From Chloroflexota bacterium (lineage in GTDB: Bacteria; Chloroflexota; Anaerolineae; UBA1429), in NCBI GenBank assembly GCA_012729455.1, contig JAAYDC010000029.1, positions 62,001-126,000 on the forward strand: a stretch of 64,000 nt of DNA. The letters run 5' to 3'. The position numbers and the translations under genes are program-made. The first letter of the stretch is position 1; each line of letters starts with the position of its first letter. Positions 47,121 through 55,142 of this stretch are shown one piece after another. The notes under the pieces were generated by a model. It was not told the origin of the DNA. It made no database searches and saw nothing but the letters and a program-made list of their open reading frames with translations.

Positions 47121-48263
47121 TCAGCGCGGGGTATAGGTCTTGACGAGCACCCAGGCTCCCTGACGCACCTGCAGGATCTCGACCGGCTTGTTGAGCGGAT
47201 TGTGTGTAGCAGGGTCGACGGTCACCATACTGGTAAAGAGCTCGGTGTCTTTCAGGTTGGCAAGCACCTCAGCCAGGGCGGGGCCATCGGCATAACTGCC
47301 GGCGGCGTAATAGGCGCTTTCGATGGCTGCCAGGGCATCCAGCGCGTAATAGGCATAGATCGAGGGCTGGATGCCGTGTTTGGCGCTAAAGGCAGCGTTG
47401 AACTCGGCAAAGCGGGGCGCTTCCGTCGAGACGCCGCTCGCCAGATAGGCGCCCTCCAACTCGGCGCCCGACATAGCCAGCAGGTCGTCGGCCATCCAGC
47501 CATCCACCCCCAGGTACTGGATATTGATGCCCAGCCCGGCGGCCTGCCTGGCAGCCAGGGCGATATCGCGGTAAGTGGCGCTCGGCACCATCAGCACATC
47601 CGCGCCGGCGGCGGCCACCTTGGTAAGCATGGGGCGGAACTCGGTCTCGTTAGCCTGGTAGGCTTCTTCGGCCACCACTTCACCGCCCAGGGCGCGAAAG
47701 CGCTCGCTAAAGAACTGCTGGATGCCGACCGAATAGGGGCTGGTGATATCGGTGATAAAGCCGGCCCGCCGCAGGCCCAGCTCGTGGTAGGCAAAATCGG
47801 CCAGAGCAGAGCCCTGGTAAGGATCGATAAAGCACACGCGGAACATGAAAGGGTGCACCGCGCCGGCCTCGTCGACGGTCACCAGCGGGTTAGAGGCGGT
47901 GGTAGCGATCACCGGCACCTGCGCCTCGTCGGCGATGGCCGCAATGGGGATGGCCGCGCCCGACCATGAGGGCCCGATGATGACATCGACGCGGTCCTGG
48001 TCGATCAGGCGGTGTGCGGCTGCCACGGCCTCGGTGATCTCGCCGCGCGTGTCATAGATCACCAGCTCGACCTTGCGCCCGGCGATCCCGCCGGCGGCGT
48101 TGAGCTCGTCGACGCGGTCGCGCAGGGCCAGGTCCGATGCCTGGCCGACATAGGCATCCGGCCCAGAAGAGATCGAGAGCACCCCAATGCGGATGTTATC
48201 CGAGCGGCTGCAGCCGCTCAGAAGGCCCGCCATGAGCACCAACACAGCCAGTAATCTGCGCAC
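47121..48263 (-). CDS. ABC transporter substrate-binding lipoprotein (LivK type)
   Basis: A 380-residue periplasmic-binding-fold type I protein. Lipoprotein signal VRRLLAVLVLMAGLLSGC with Cys18. Family features: IRIGVLSISSGPDAYVGQ at the start of the mature protein, LIDQDRVDVIIGPSWSGAAI, and VIATTASNPLVT. The start is the GTG at 48263 (GGAGGG four bases upstream): the only upstream ATG, at 48296, lies within the -10 box of the promoter, and further upstream the frame runs antisense to the GNAT-VOC gene. The ligand is likely an amino acid, a short peptide or an acylated amino acid, given the two amidohydrolases downstream. Confidence 0.87.
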   Translation of the reverse strand: MRRLLAVLVLMAGLLSGCSRSDNIRIGVLSISSGPDAYVGQASDLALRDRVDELNAAGGIAGRKVELVIYDTRGEITEAVAAAHRLIDQDRVDVIIGPSWSGAAIPIAAIADEAQVPVIATTASNPLVTVDEAGAVHPFMFRVCFIDPYQGSALADFAYHELGLRRAGFITDITSPYSVGIQQFFSERFRALGGEVVAEEAYQANETEFRPMLTKVAAAGADVLMVPSATYRDIALAARQAAGLGINIQYLGVDGWMADDLLAMSGAELEGAYLASGVSTEAPRFAEFNAAFSAKHGIQPSIYAYYALDALAAIESAYYAAGSYADGPALAEVLANLKDTELFTSMVTVDPATHNPLNKPVEILQVRQGAWVLVKTYTPR

Positions 48264-48291
48264 AAGCCCTCCAGAGAAAAATCTGCCTTCT

Positions 48292-48320
48292 AACATAGCC
48301 GGCATACGCGCAGCGTGCAA
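48292..48320 (-). promoter_or_regulatory. Promoter of the LivK-LivHM-amidohydrolase operon
   Basis: Minus strand TTGCAC (48315-48320), spacer of 17, TATGTT (48292-48297). Transcription would begin near 48285, 22 nt before the GTG at 48263, so it decides that start. Confidence 0.6.
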
Positions 48321-48328
48321 ATGGCAGC

Positions 48329-48357
48329 TTGACGCCCTGCCTGATAACACACACAAT
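48329..48357 (+). promoter_or_regulatory. Promoter of the GNAT-VOC operon
   Basis: TTGACG (48329-48334), spacer of 17, CACAAT (48352-48357), 15 nt upstream of the ATG at 48372. Confidence 0.55.
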
Positions 48358-48371
48358 ACCCGCGAGGTGCG

Positions 48372-49376
48372 ATGTCTACCCTGCCAAGCCTGATGACGCC
48401 ACGTCTGCAGCTGCGCGCGCTGCAGGTGCTTGATGCTGCGCGCATCGAGCAGCTGGCGGGCGAGAAAGAGGTGGCCAGGCTGACGAGCGGCATCCCGCAC
48501 CCCTACCCGCGCGGGCAGGCCGAACGCTGGATATCGCGGCATGCTGCCGCCTGGCTGCGGGGTGAAGTGGCCAGCTGGGGCATCTGTATCCGCGGATCGG
48601 ACGAGTTGATCGGTGCCCTTTCGCTGCACCATGACGAACCGCACCAGCGCGCCGAGCTGAGCTACTGGCTGGGCACGGACTATTGGCACCAGGGCTATGC
48701 CAGCGAAGCGGCGGCGGCGGCGCTCGCCTGGGCTTTTGGGCCGGCGGGCTACCAAAAGGTGACCGCCTCGGTATATGCAGCTAACGTGCGTTCGTCGCGG
48801 CTTTTGGAGCGGCTGGGATTTGTGCGCGAGGGGCTGCAGCGCCGGCAGATCAACAAAGACGGCATCTGGCATGACCTGGAGCGCTGGGGCATGCTGCGTG
48901 AAGAGTATCAGGCTGTGCTGGCAGCAGGCAACCGCCTGCTGTGTGAGGTCACGATCGATCATGAGGAGGAGCCGATGATTACCGGTATTGCGCATCTGTG
49001 TCTGCGGGTGGCTGATCTGGAGCGTTCGGTCAGGTTCTACCACGAGGGTCTAGGAATGGCCAAGGCGTTCGAGTTCCGCCGCGAGGATGGCACCTGGTTC
49101 GGGCAGTATCTGTATGCCGGCGGGCGCAACTTTATCGAGATTTTCGCGGCCGAATTGAGTGCGCCGGCCAAGGGGCAGTCATTCGGGCATATGTGCCTGG
49201 AGGTTGACGACATCAACGCCACCGTCGAGACGCTGCGCAAGCGCGGCATCGAGGTCAGTGAGGTCAAGATGGGCAGCGACCACGCCTGGCAGGCCTGGCT
49301 GACGGACCCCGACGGCAACCGCATCGAGCTGCACGGTTACACCCCGGAGGCCAAGCAGCTGGCCAGCATCCGTTAA
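48372..49376 (+). CDS. Fusion of RimJ/RimL-type GNAT acetyltransferase and VOC (glyoxalase-fold) domain
   Basis: A 334-residue two-domain protein. Residues 1-180 are a RimJ/RimL-like GNAT domain (ELSYWLGTDYWHQGYASEAA holding the acetyl-CoA loop; SVYAANVRSSRLLERLGFVREG). Residues 202-330 are a VOC domain (ITGIAHLCLRVADLERSVRF, then GHMCLEVDDINATVETL and DPDGNRIELHGY), whose metal ligands His207 and the C-terminal Glu are present. An internal GAGGAGGAGCCG precedes ATG 202 (48975), so the VOC domain could also be made separately. RBS of the main start is GAGG. Its partners downstream are a serine hydrolase, a UroD-like protein and an AAC(3)-like protein. Confidence 0.82.
   Translation: MSTLPSLMTPRLQLRALQVLDAARIEQLAGEKEVARLTSGIPHPYPRGQAERWISRHAAAWLRGEVASWGICIRGSDELIGALSLHHDEPHQRAELSYWLGTDYWHQGYASEAAAAALAWAFGPAGYQKVTASVYAANVRSSRLLERLGFVREGLQRRQINKDGIWHDLERWGMLREEYQAVLAAGNRLLCEVTIDHEEEPMITGIAHLCLRVADLERSVRFYHEGLGMAKAFEFRREDGTWFGQYLYAGGRNFIEIFAAELSAPAKGQSFGHMCLEVDDINATVETLRKRGIEVSEVKMGSDHAWQAWLTDPDGNRIELHGYTPEAKQLASIR
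48975..48977 (+). promoter_or_regulatory. Possible internal translation start for the VOC domain
   Basis: A strong GGAGGAG lies three bases before an in-frame ATG at the domain border of the fusion. It would give a free 133-residue VOC protein ending at 49376. In the fused reading the ribosome site encodes HEEEPM of the linker. Confidence 0.4.
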
Positions 49377-49397
49377 ACCAGTACTCAGGAGGATCAC

Positions 49398-50441
49398 ATG
49401 GCAGAGTTACAAGCGCGAATCGAGCGCGCGGTCGAGATCATGCGCGCGGCGGTAGCAAGCGGCGAGAACGCCTCCGCGGTGATGGGCGCAGCCAGCACCA
49501 ACGAGGTGCTCTTTGTCGAGGCAGCCCCATCGGTGGACGGCAAGGAGAACCCCGACGGCGACTCGATCTGGCTCCTGGCGAGCATCACCAAGACCTTTTT
49601 CGGCACGGCATTCATGCAGCTGGCCGAGGCCGGCAAGCTCTTGCTCAACGACCCGGTGGTAACCTATATCCCCGAGTTTGGCGTCAACGGTAAAAAGGAT
49701 ATCACCATCTGGAATTTGCTGACCCACACCGCCGGGCTGTGCGAAGACGCCTGGTTAGAGGTCTACAAGCGCGGCGGCACCACCACCGCGCTGATCCAAG
49801 CCGAGTGCAGCACCTGGCTGAACTTTAAGCCCGGCACGGCCTGGGAATACAACAACGGCTCATTCTGGATTTTGGGCGAGCTGATCACGCGCATCAGCGG
49901 GCAGCCCTACCCCGAGTATCTGCGCGAGCACATCTGTGCGCCGCTGGGGATGAACTCGACTGCCTTCAGCTTTACGGGCAAAGTCAAAGCGCGCATGATG
50001 CCGGTGCACACCTGGGAGACGGAGGGTCTGGTCTCGGCGCCCAATGCGCTCGAGTATCTGCAGTCGACCGCCTTTGGCGCCGGCGGGCTGTGGTCGAGCT
50101 GCTACGACCTGCTGGCCTATTGCCAGGCGCACCTCAACGCCCTGGCGGGGCGCCAGCCGGCGCTGGTGAGTGCCCCCGGCACGCGCATGATGACCAAACG
50201 CCACACCGCCAACGTGCGCGATGTAAACGGCGCGCCGGCCTGGTATGGTCTGGCGTGGGGCACCGACGACGGCGCGGGATTCACCCTGGGGCGCGGCAGC
50301 GGCTTTGGGCACGGCAGCGCCGCCAGCTGCTATCTGTGGATCGAGCCCGAGGCCGACCTGGCCTTTGTCTACCTGACGAACATGTGGGCCTATCCGCGGC
50401 GTGCCTCGCAGCTGGCACTGAACGTGCTGCTTTCCGGCTGA
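49398..50441 (+). CDS. Beta-lactamase-fold serine hydrolase (class C/esterase type)
   Basis: A 347-residue serine hydrolase. Seen: S-x-x-K as Ser62-I-T-Lys65, Y-x-N as Tyr151-Asn152-Asn153, and GFGHGSAASC replacing the KTG box. No signal peptide, so it is cytoplasmic; it is likely an esterase, amidase or D-aminopeptidase rather than a true beta-lactamase. The start follows AGGAGGATCAC. It is the second gene of the operon, and its stop TGA overlaps the ATG of the UroD-like gene. Confidence 0.87.
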   Translation: MAELQARIERAVEIMRAAVASGENASAVMGAASTNEVLFVEAAPSVDGKENPDGDSIWLLASITKTFFGTAFMQLAEAGKLLLNDPVVTYIPEFGVNGKKDITIWNLLTHTAGLCEDAWLEVYKRGGTTTALIQAECSTWLNFKPGTAWEYNNGSFWILGELITRISGQPYPEYLREHICAPLGMNSTAFSFTGKVKARMMPVHTWETEGLVSAPNALEYLQSTAFGAGGLWSSCYDLLAYCQAHLNALAGRQPALVSAPGTRMMTKRHTANVRDVNGAPAWYGLAWGTDDGAGFTLGRGSGFGHGSAASCYLWIEPEADLAFVYLTNMWAYPRRASQLALNVLLSG

Positions 50442-51586
50442 TGGATAGCCGCACACGCGCGCGTACCGCCATCGCCGGAGGGGTGCCCGACAAGGTGCCC
50501 CTCGGCGATTTCGCTATCGATTTCGATACCGCCGAGCGTATCCTGGGGCGCTCGACCTACCACCGCGCCAAAGCGCGCTGCATGCAGGCCTACTGGGAGG
50601 GCCGCCGCGACGAGGTCGTGCAGTCTCTGATCGCCGATACTATCGAGCTGTATCAAAAGCTGGATATCTACGACATCATCAACCTCGCGAGCATGACGCT
50701 GTCGCTGGTGCCGCCCAAGGGGTATCATCCCGAGACGCCCCGCCGGCTTGATGACACTACCTGGGAATATGCCGACGGCCGGGTGCTGAAATACTCGCCC
50801 CTCACCGCGGATTTGACGCTGGTATATGATCCGGCGCAGTGGACGCGGCCGCTATCTGAAGATGACTTTCCGCTCGACCCGCCCTATACCCCGCCCGACC
50901 CGAGCTGTTACGAGCTGGTAGAAGCGGTGACGGCCGCCTTTGCCGGCGAGCGCTACCTGCTGGGGCCTTTCCCGTCGGCGCCGCAGTGGCCCCCTTTGGG
51001 CGATATGGAGCGCTCGCTGGTGGAGCTGGCCGAACGCCCCGAGCTGGCCGAGCGCGCCCTGCAGAGCTCGCTGGCCGCAGCAGCCAAAGCGCAGGCGGCG
51101 TGGCGCAACCCGGGCTACGACGGCACGCTGGATGGCACCGACTGGGCGTTCAAATCGGGCACCTTTATGTCGCCTAGAGCCTGGTGGCGATTTTGCCAGC
51201 CGGCGCTGGCAGCCAATGTGGCAGCCGCTCATCGGGCAGGCCTCCAGTGGGTGCAGCACGCCTGCGGCAACAACTGGAGCATCCTCGAGGGGATGATCGA
51301 GGCGGGCGTGGATTGCTACCAGTCGATCCAGGGAACCGCCGATATGGATCTGGCAAGGGTGCGGGAGGCTGCCGCCGGGCGCATGGCCCTGTGGGGCGGC
51401 GTGCCGGTCGAGCTGCTGGTAGATGGCACCCCTGCCGAGGTGCGCGCCGCCGTATGCGCCGCCATGCAATCCGCCAAAGCGGGCGGCGGCTTTATCCTGG
51501 GGGCATCCCACTCGATCGCGGTGGGCACCAAATACGACAACTTTATGGCGATGCTGGACGAGTTCGCCGCCACACGCGACTATTAG
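50441..51586 (+). CDS. Uroporphyrinogen-decarboxylase-family protein (MtaA/CmuA-like)
   Basis: A 381-residue TIM-barrel protein of the UroD superfamily. Start ATG overlaps the previous stop as TGATG. The N-terminal IAGGVPDKVPLGDFAIDF, the FKSGTFMSPRAWWRF segment, and the HACGNNWSILEGMIEAGVDC region correspond to the UroD signature regions. The His-x-Cys-Gly in the last segment resembles the zinc site of corrinoid:CoM methyltransferases of the MtaA/CmuA type more than haem-pathway HemE. The context (catabolic operon, no hem genes) agrees with a methyltransferase or a lyase of unknown substrate. The frame further upstream is a shadow. Confidence 0.8.
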   Translation: MDSRTRARTAIAGGVPDKVPLGDFAIDFDTAERILGRSTYHRAKARCMQAYWEGRRDEVVQSLIADTIELYQKLDIYDIINLASMTLSLVPPKGYHPETPRRLDDTTWEYADGRVLKYSPLTADLTLVYDPAQWTRPLSEDDFPLDPPYTPPDPSCYELVEAVTAAFAGERYLLGPFPSAPQWPPLGDMERSLVELAERPELAERALQSSLAAAAKAQAAWRNPGYDGTLDGTDWAFKSGTFMSPRAWWRFCQPALAANVAAAHRAGLQWVQHACGNNWSILEGMIEAGVDCYQSIQGTADMDLARVREAAAGRMALWGGVPVELLVDGTPAEVRAAVCAAMQSAKAGGGFILGASHSIAVGTKYDNFMAMLDEFAATRDY

Positions 51587-51594
51587 GAGGCCTG

Positions 51595-53772
51595 ATGCAG
51601 ACACTCCCTCAAACCTCGGAGCGTCCCGCGCTCGTCTACGAGCACTTTCCGAGCGTCTGGCAGGGTATCATCTGGCGCAACTGGGGGCTGGTGCCCGCCG
51701 AGCGCCTCGCCAGGGCACTTGCCACCGATGAAGCCTCTGTGCGCGCCGCGGCGGCTGAGCTGGGGCTGGATCCTGAGCGCGAGGCCGACCCGACCTGGAT
51801 GACGCGCGGGTATCTCTCGATAATCCGCCACAACTGGCACCTTTGCAGTTTTGAGCAGATCCTGACGATGCTCGAGATCAGTGCTAAAGAGCTGGCCTTT
51901 ATCCTCAAAGAGGATGACTTTATGTGGCACAAGATGGGCTATCTCAAGCCGACCGTGTGCGATAACCTCTACCGCGCGTTGACGCCCGCGGAGCGCGCAC
52001 GCACGCGTGAGATCGCGGCGCAGCTCGCGCAGGAGCTGCCCGAGCGCCCTGACGAGAACGCCTTTGCGTTTATCGCGCCCTTTATGCAGCCCACCGCGGA
52101 ATGTGACCGCCCCGCCGCAGCCGCCGAGCCGGCAGAGATCGCCGCAGGGGGCCTGCGCACGGTCTATTCGTATTTCGCGCTGTATGGCGACCCGCTGATG
52201 AACCCCGAGCTGGATCCCTTCCCCGAACGCCTTTTGGCTGAATACACGCGCTGCGGGGTCAAGGGGGTTTGGCTGCAGGGGCTCCTGTATCAGCTGACCG
52301 AATTTTCCTTTGATCCAAGCCTCTCGGCGGGCTATAAGCAGCGCCAGCAGGCCTTGCGCGAGCTCACCGAACGCGCCGCGCGCTATGGCATCGGCGTGTA
52401 CCTGTACCTCAACGAGCCGCGCGCCATGAACGAGTCCTTTTTCGCGCGCTACCCCGAGCTGCGCGGCACACGCGAGGGCGACTTTTGGGCGATGTGCACC
52501 AGCCAGCCCGAGACCAAACGCTACCTCGAAGAGGCCATGCGCAGCCTGTGCGCGGCGGTGCCAAAGCTGGCCGGATTCTTTACCATCAGCATGTCCGAGA
52601 ACCTCACCAACTGCTACTCGCGCCCTGGCGACGGCCGCCTCTGCCCGCACTGTGCCGCGCGGCCGCCCGAAGAGGTGGTGGCCGAGGTCAACAACCTTCT
52701 GGCGCGCGGGGCACATGCTGCCAACCCGAACGTTCGGGCGATCGCCTGGAACTGGGCTTGGGGCGAGACCTGGGCGGCCAAAATTCCGGCGCTCCTGAGC
52801 GAGGGACAGATCGTGCAGTGCACCAGCGAAAACCGCCTGCGCACCGAGATAGCCGGCGTGGTGGGCGAAGTGCACGATTACAGCCTCTCGCAGATCGGGC
52901 CGGGGCCGGTGGCACGCGAGCTGTGGCAGGCGGCGCACAAGGCCGGGCACGAGACCTGCGCCAAGGTGCAGTTCAACAACACCTGGGAGCTCTCGGCGAT
53001 CCCCTGGCTGCCCGTCTTTGAGCAGGTGGCGCGCCATGTCGCCAATCTGCGTGAGTTGGGGGTGCAGCACCTGCAGCTTTCGTGGACCCTGGGCGGGTAT
53101 CCATCGCCGGTGCTGCGCATGGCCAACCAGCTGATGGCAGGCGAGGGCGATGTGCACAGCTTTATGCGGGCGTGGCTGGGCGATGATCTGGGCGAGGTGG
53201 CGGATCATGCCCAGGCGGCCATCTCAGCCGGCTGGCGCGAATTCCCCTTTAACATCGGTGTGGTGTACACCGCGCCGATGAACTATGGCCCGCAGGCGCC
53301 CTTTTTCATGCAGCCAACCGGCTGGCGCGCCACCATGATCGGCTTTCCCTATGACGACCTGGATACCTGGCGCGCGATCTATCCGCGCGAGGTGTTTGCC
53401 GCACAGCTGGAAAAAGTGGTAGATGGCTGGCGCACGGGAGTGAATTTGCTCAAGACGCGCCTGGGCGAGAACCCCGAGTTCGATGACTTGGCCACCCTGG
53501 CAGAGGCCGGCTTGTGCCATCTGGCGAGCACCTGGCATCAGATACGCTGGGTGATGGCGCGCGACCGCTGGCTGGCCGGCGAAGAAGGCGCACGCTCCGA
53601 GCTGCGCGGCATCATCGCCGAGGAGCGCACGGTGGTGCAGCGCATCATCACCCTCAGGGTGCAGGATGCGCGCATCGGCTATGAGGCCAGCAACCACTAT
53701 TACTATACCCAGCAGGATCTGGCGGAAAAGCTGGTCAACCTGGCCTGGTGTGACGCCAAACTGCAGCCGTAA
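51595..53772 (+). CDS. Putative TIM-barrel glycosidase-like protein with HTH-like N-terminal repeats
   Basis: A 725-residue soluble protein. Residues 20-62 (WQGIIWRNWGLVPAERLARA and VRAAAAELGL) and 80-118 (IIRHNWHLCSFEQILTML and ELAFILKEDDF) look like two copies of a helix-turn-helix-like unit. From about residue 185 there is a barrel-like region (RTVYSYFALYGDPL, GVYLYLNEPRAMNESFF, FFTISMSENLTNCYSR, RAIAWNWAWGE), with acidic residues at the ends of likely beta strands as in GH20/GH84-type enzymes. The family is not recognised. ATG at 51595 follows TAGGAGGCCTG. The next gene has a similar N-terminal unit. Confidence 0.55.
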   Translation: MQTLPQTSERPALVYEHFPSVWQGIIWRNWGLVPAERLARALATDEASVRAAAAELGLDPEREADPTWMTRGYLSIIRHNWHLCSFEQILTMLEISAKELAFILKEDDFMWHKMGYLKPTVCDNLYRALTPAERARTREIAAQLAQELPERPDENAFAFIAPFMQPTAECDRPAAAAEPAEIAAGGLRTVYSYFALYGDPLMNPELDPFPERLLAEYTRCGVKGVWLQGLLYQLTEFSFDPSLSAGYKQRQQALRELTERAARYGIGVYLYLNEPRAMNESFFARYPELRGTREGDFWAMCTSQPETKRYLEEAMRSLCAAVPKLAGFFTISMSENLTNCYSRPGDGRLCPHCAARPPEEVVAEVNNLLARGAHAANPNVRAIAWNWAWGETWAAKIPALLSEGQIVQCTSENRLRTEIAGVVGEVHDYSLSQIGPGPVARELWQAAHKAGHETCAKVQFNNTWELSAIPWLPVFEQVARHVANLRELGVQHLQLSWTLGGYPSPVLRMANQLMAGEGDVHSFMRAWLGDDLGEVADHAQAAISAGWREFPFNIGVVYTAPMNYGPQAPFFMQPTGWRATMIGFPYDDLDTWRAIYPREVFAAQLEKVVDGWRTGVNLLKTRLGENPEFDDLATLAEAGLCHLASTWHQIRWVMARDRWLAGEEGARSELRGIIAEERTVVQRIITLRVQDARIGYEASNHYYYTQQDLAEKLVNLAWCDAKLQP

Positions 53773-53781
53773 GGAGCGCTC

Positions 53782-55142
53782 ATGAGCGACGACGTGCGGC
53801 ATCTGATTGCCCCGCATCTGGCAGTGCTGCTGCGCCAGTGGAACCGTCTGCCGTTGGCAGTTTTGGCGGCATTGCTCGAGGCAACCCCCGCTGAGGTGCT
53901 GGCCGAGGGCGAGCGCCTGGGGCTGCCGGCGTGGCAGGAACCGTCCGCACCTGAGCCCCTGCGCGAGCTCACCACCACCGAATGGCGCCGCACGCAAAGC
54001 TACCGCGCTATGCGCGCCGAGCTGTGGCCCGCCCGCGACCCCGACCGCAGGCTGGCGGCCCTGCAGAGCGCCCTCGAACGCGCCGAGAACATCACGCTCA
54101 AGAACACCGCCGCCGAGGCCCTGCGCAAGGCCGCAGAAACCGCCATCCGCGAGCTGGAGGCGGTCATCGCGGCGGTGCGGGAGCTGCCCGATCTGCCCAT
54201 CCCCGGCAGCGACGGCCTGCAGGAAGCCCTGCTCGAGCGCATGGCCTACTATCGCCGGCTGGTCTCGCGCACCTATGCGCCGTACATCGGGCGCGCCGAG
54301 GTGGCGGAGGCCTTTCGTGCCCTGGGGGTGCGTGAGGGCGGCATCCTGCTGGTGCATTCGGCCTATGCCAGCCTGGGCAACGTGCTGGGCGGGGCGGAGG
54401 CGGTGATCGCCGGACTGCACGACGTGCTGGACGCGGACGGCACGCTGGTGCTGCCGACCCTCAGCCAGCGCCGTTTCGCCAAGGTCTATCAGGAGTGGCA
54501 CCTCGACCGGCCTTCCGATACCGGCTACCTGACGGAATACTTTAGGCATCTGCCGGGCGTGCTGCGCTCCGACCAGGCCACCCATTCGGTGGCGGCGCAA
54601 GGACCGTTGGCCTATGAGCTGACCCGCGAGCACGGCGCGTGGGGCGGCCGCGAGCGCGTCTTTGGCGCAAGCGCCTTTGCGCGTTCCTCGCCCTGGCAAA
54701 AGATGATCGACCGCGGCGGCCAGGTGGCATTCATCGGCGTGGATATGAACTCGAACACAAGCACCTGATCGAATCGCAGCTGGTCGAGCGGAAGCTGGCG
54801 GCCATCGCCGATGATCAAGTGCGCGAACAGTTCCGCGCACAGCTGTGGCAGCATTACCAGTACGACGAGTTGGTGCGCGGCAGCGATGCGGACGTGTGGC
54901 CCTTTTATGACGGCAACCAGATGGCCGCGCGCCTCGACGAGCTGGGGCTCCTGCGCCGCGGGCAGCTCGGGAACGCTGCGCTCCTGTGCCTCGACCTGGC
55001 GTCTATGGCACAGGCGACCCTGCGCGAGCTGGAAGCCAACCCGGCCGTGTGGTTCAAGGGACGCGCGCTCGAGTGGCTGGAGGCAACCGCCAGGGCTAGT
55101 ACTGCAGCGGACGATCGGCCAGCAGCATCCCCGCCCAGCTGA
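53782..55142 (+). CDS. AAC(3)-like N-acetyltransferase with N-terminal HTH-like extension (frameshifted)
   Basis: From ATG 53782 (AAGGAGCGCTC upstream) the frame runs 328 residues to a stop at 54768. Residues about 1-45 (LAVLLRQWNRLPLAVLAALL, VLAEGERLGLP) resemble the N-terminal unit of the preceding protein; residues about 45-165 are mostly helical; from 172 starts the aminoglycoside-3-N-acetyltransferase domain (GILLVHSAYASLG; RSDQATHSVAAQG). At GVDMNSNTS near 54750 one base is missing: the next frame continues HLIESQLVERKLAAIADDQV to a stop at 55142, as the family requires. The shift is either decay or a sequence error. YokD/AAC(3)-type proteins acetylate amines on various substrates. Confidence 0.72.

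Noticed and set aside
51583-53208. 541-codon minus-strand frame, and another at 53224-54840
   Set aside because: Both are antisense to real genes with plus-strand ribosome sites and conserved motifs.
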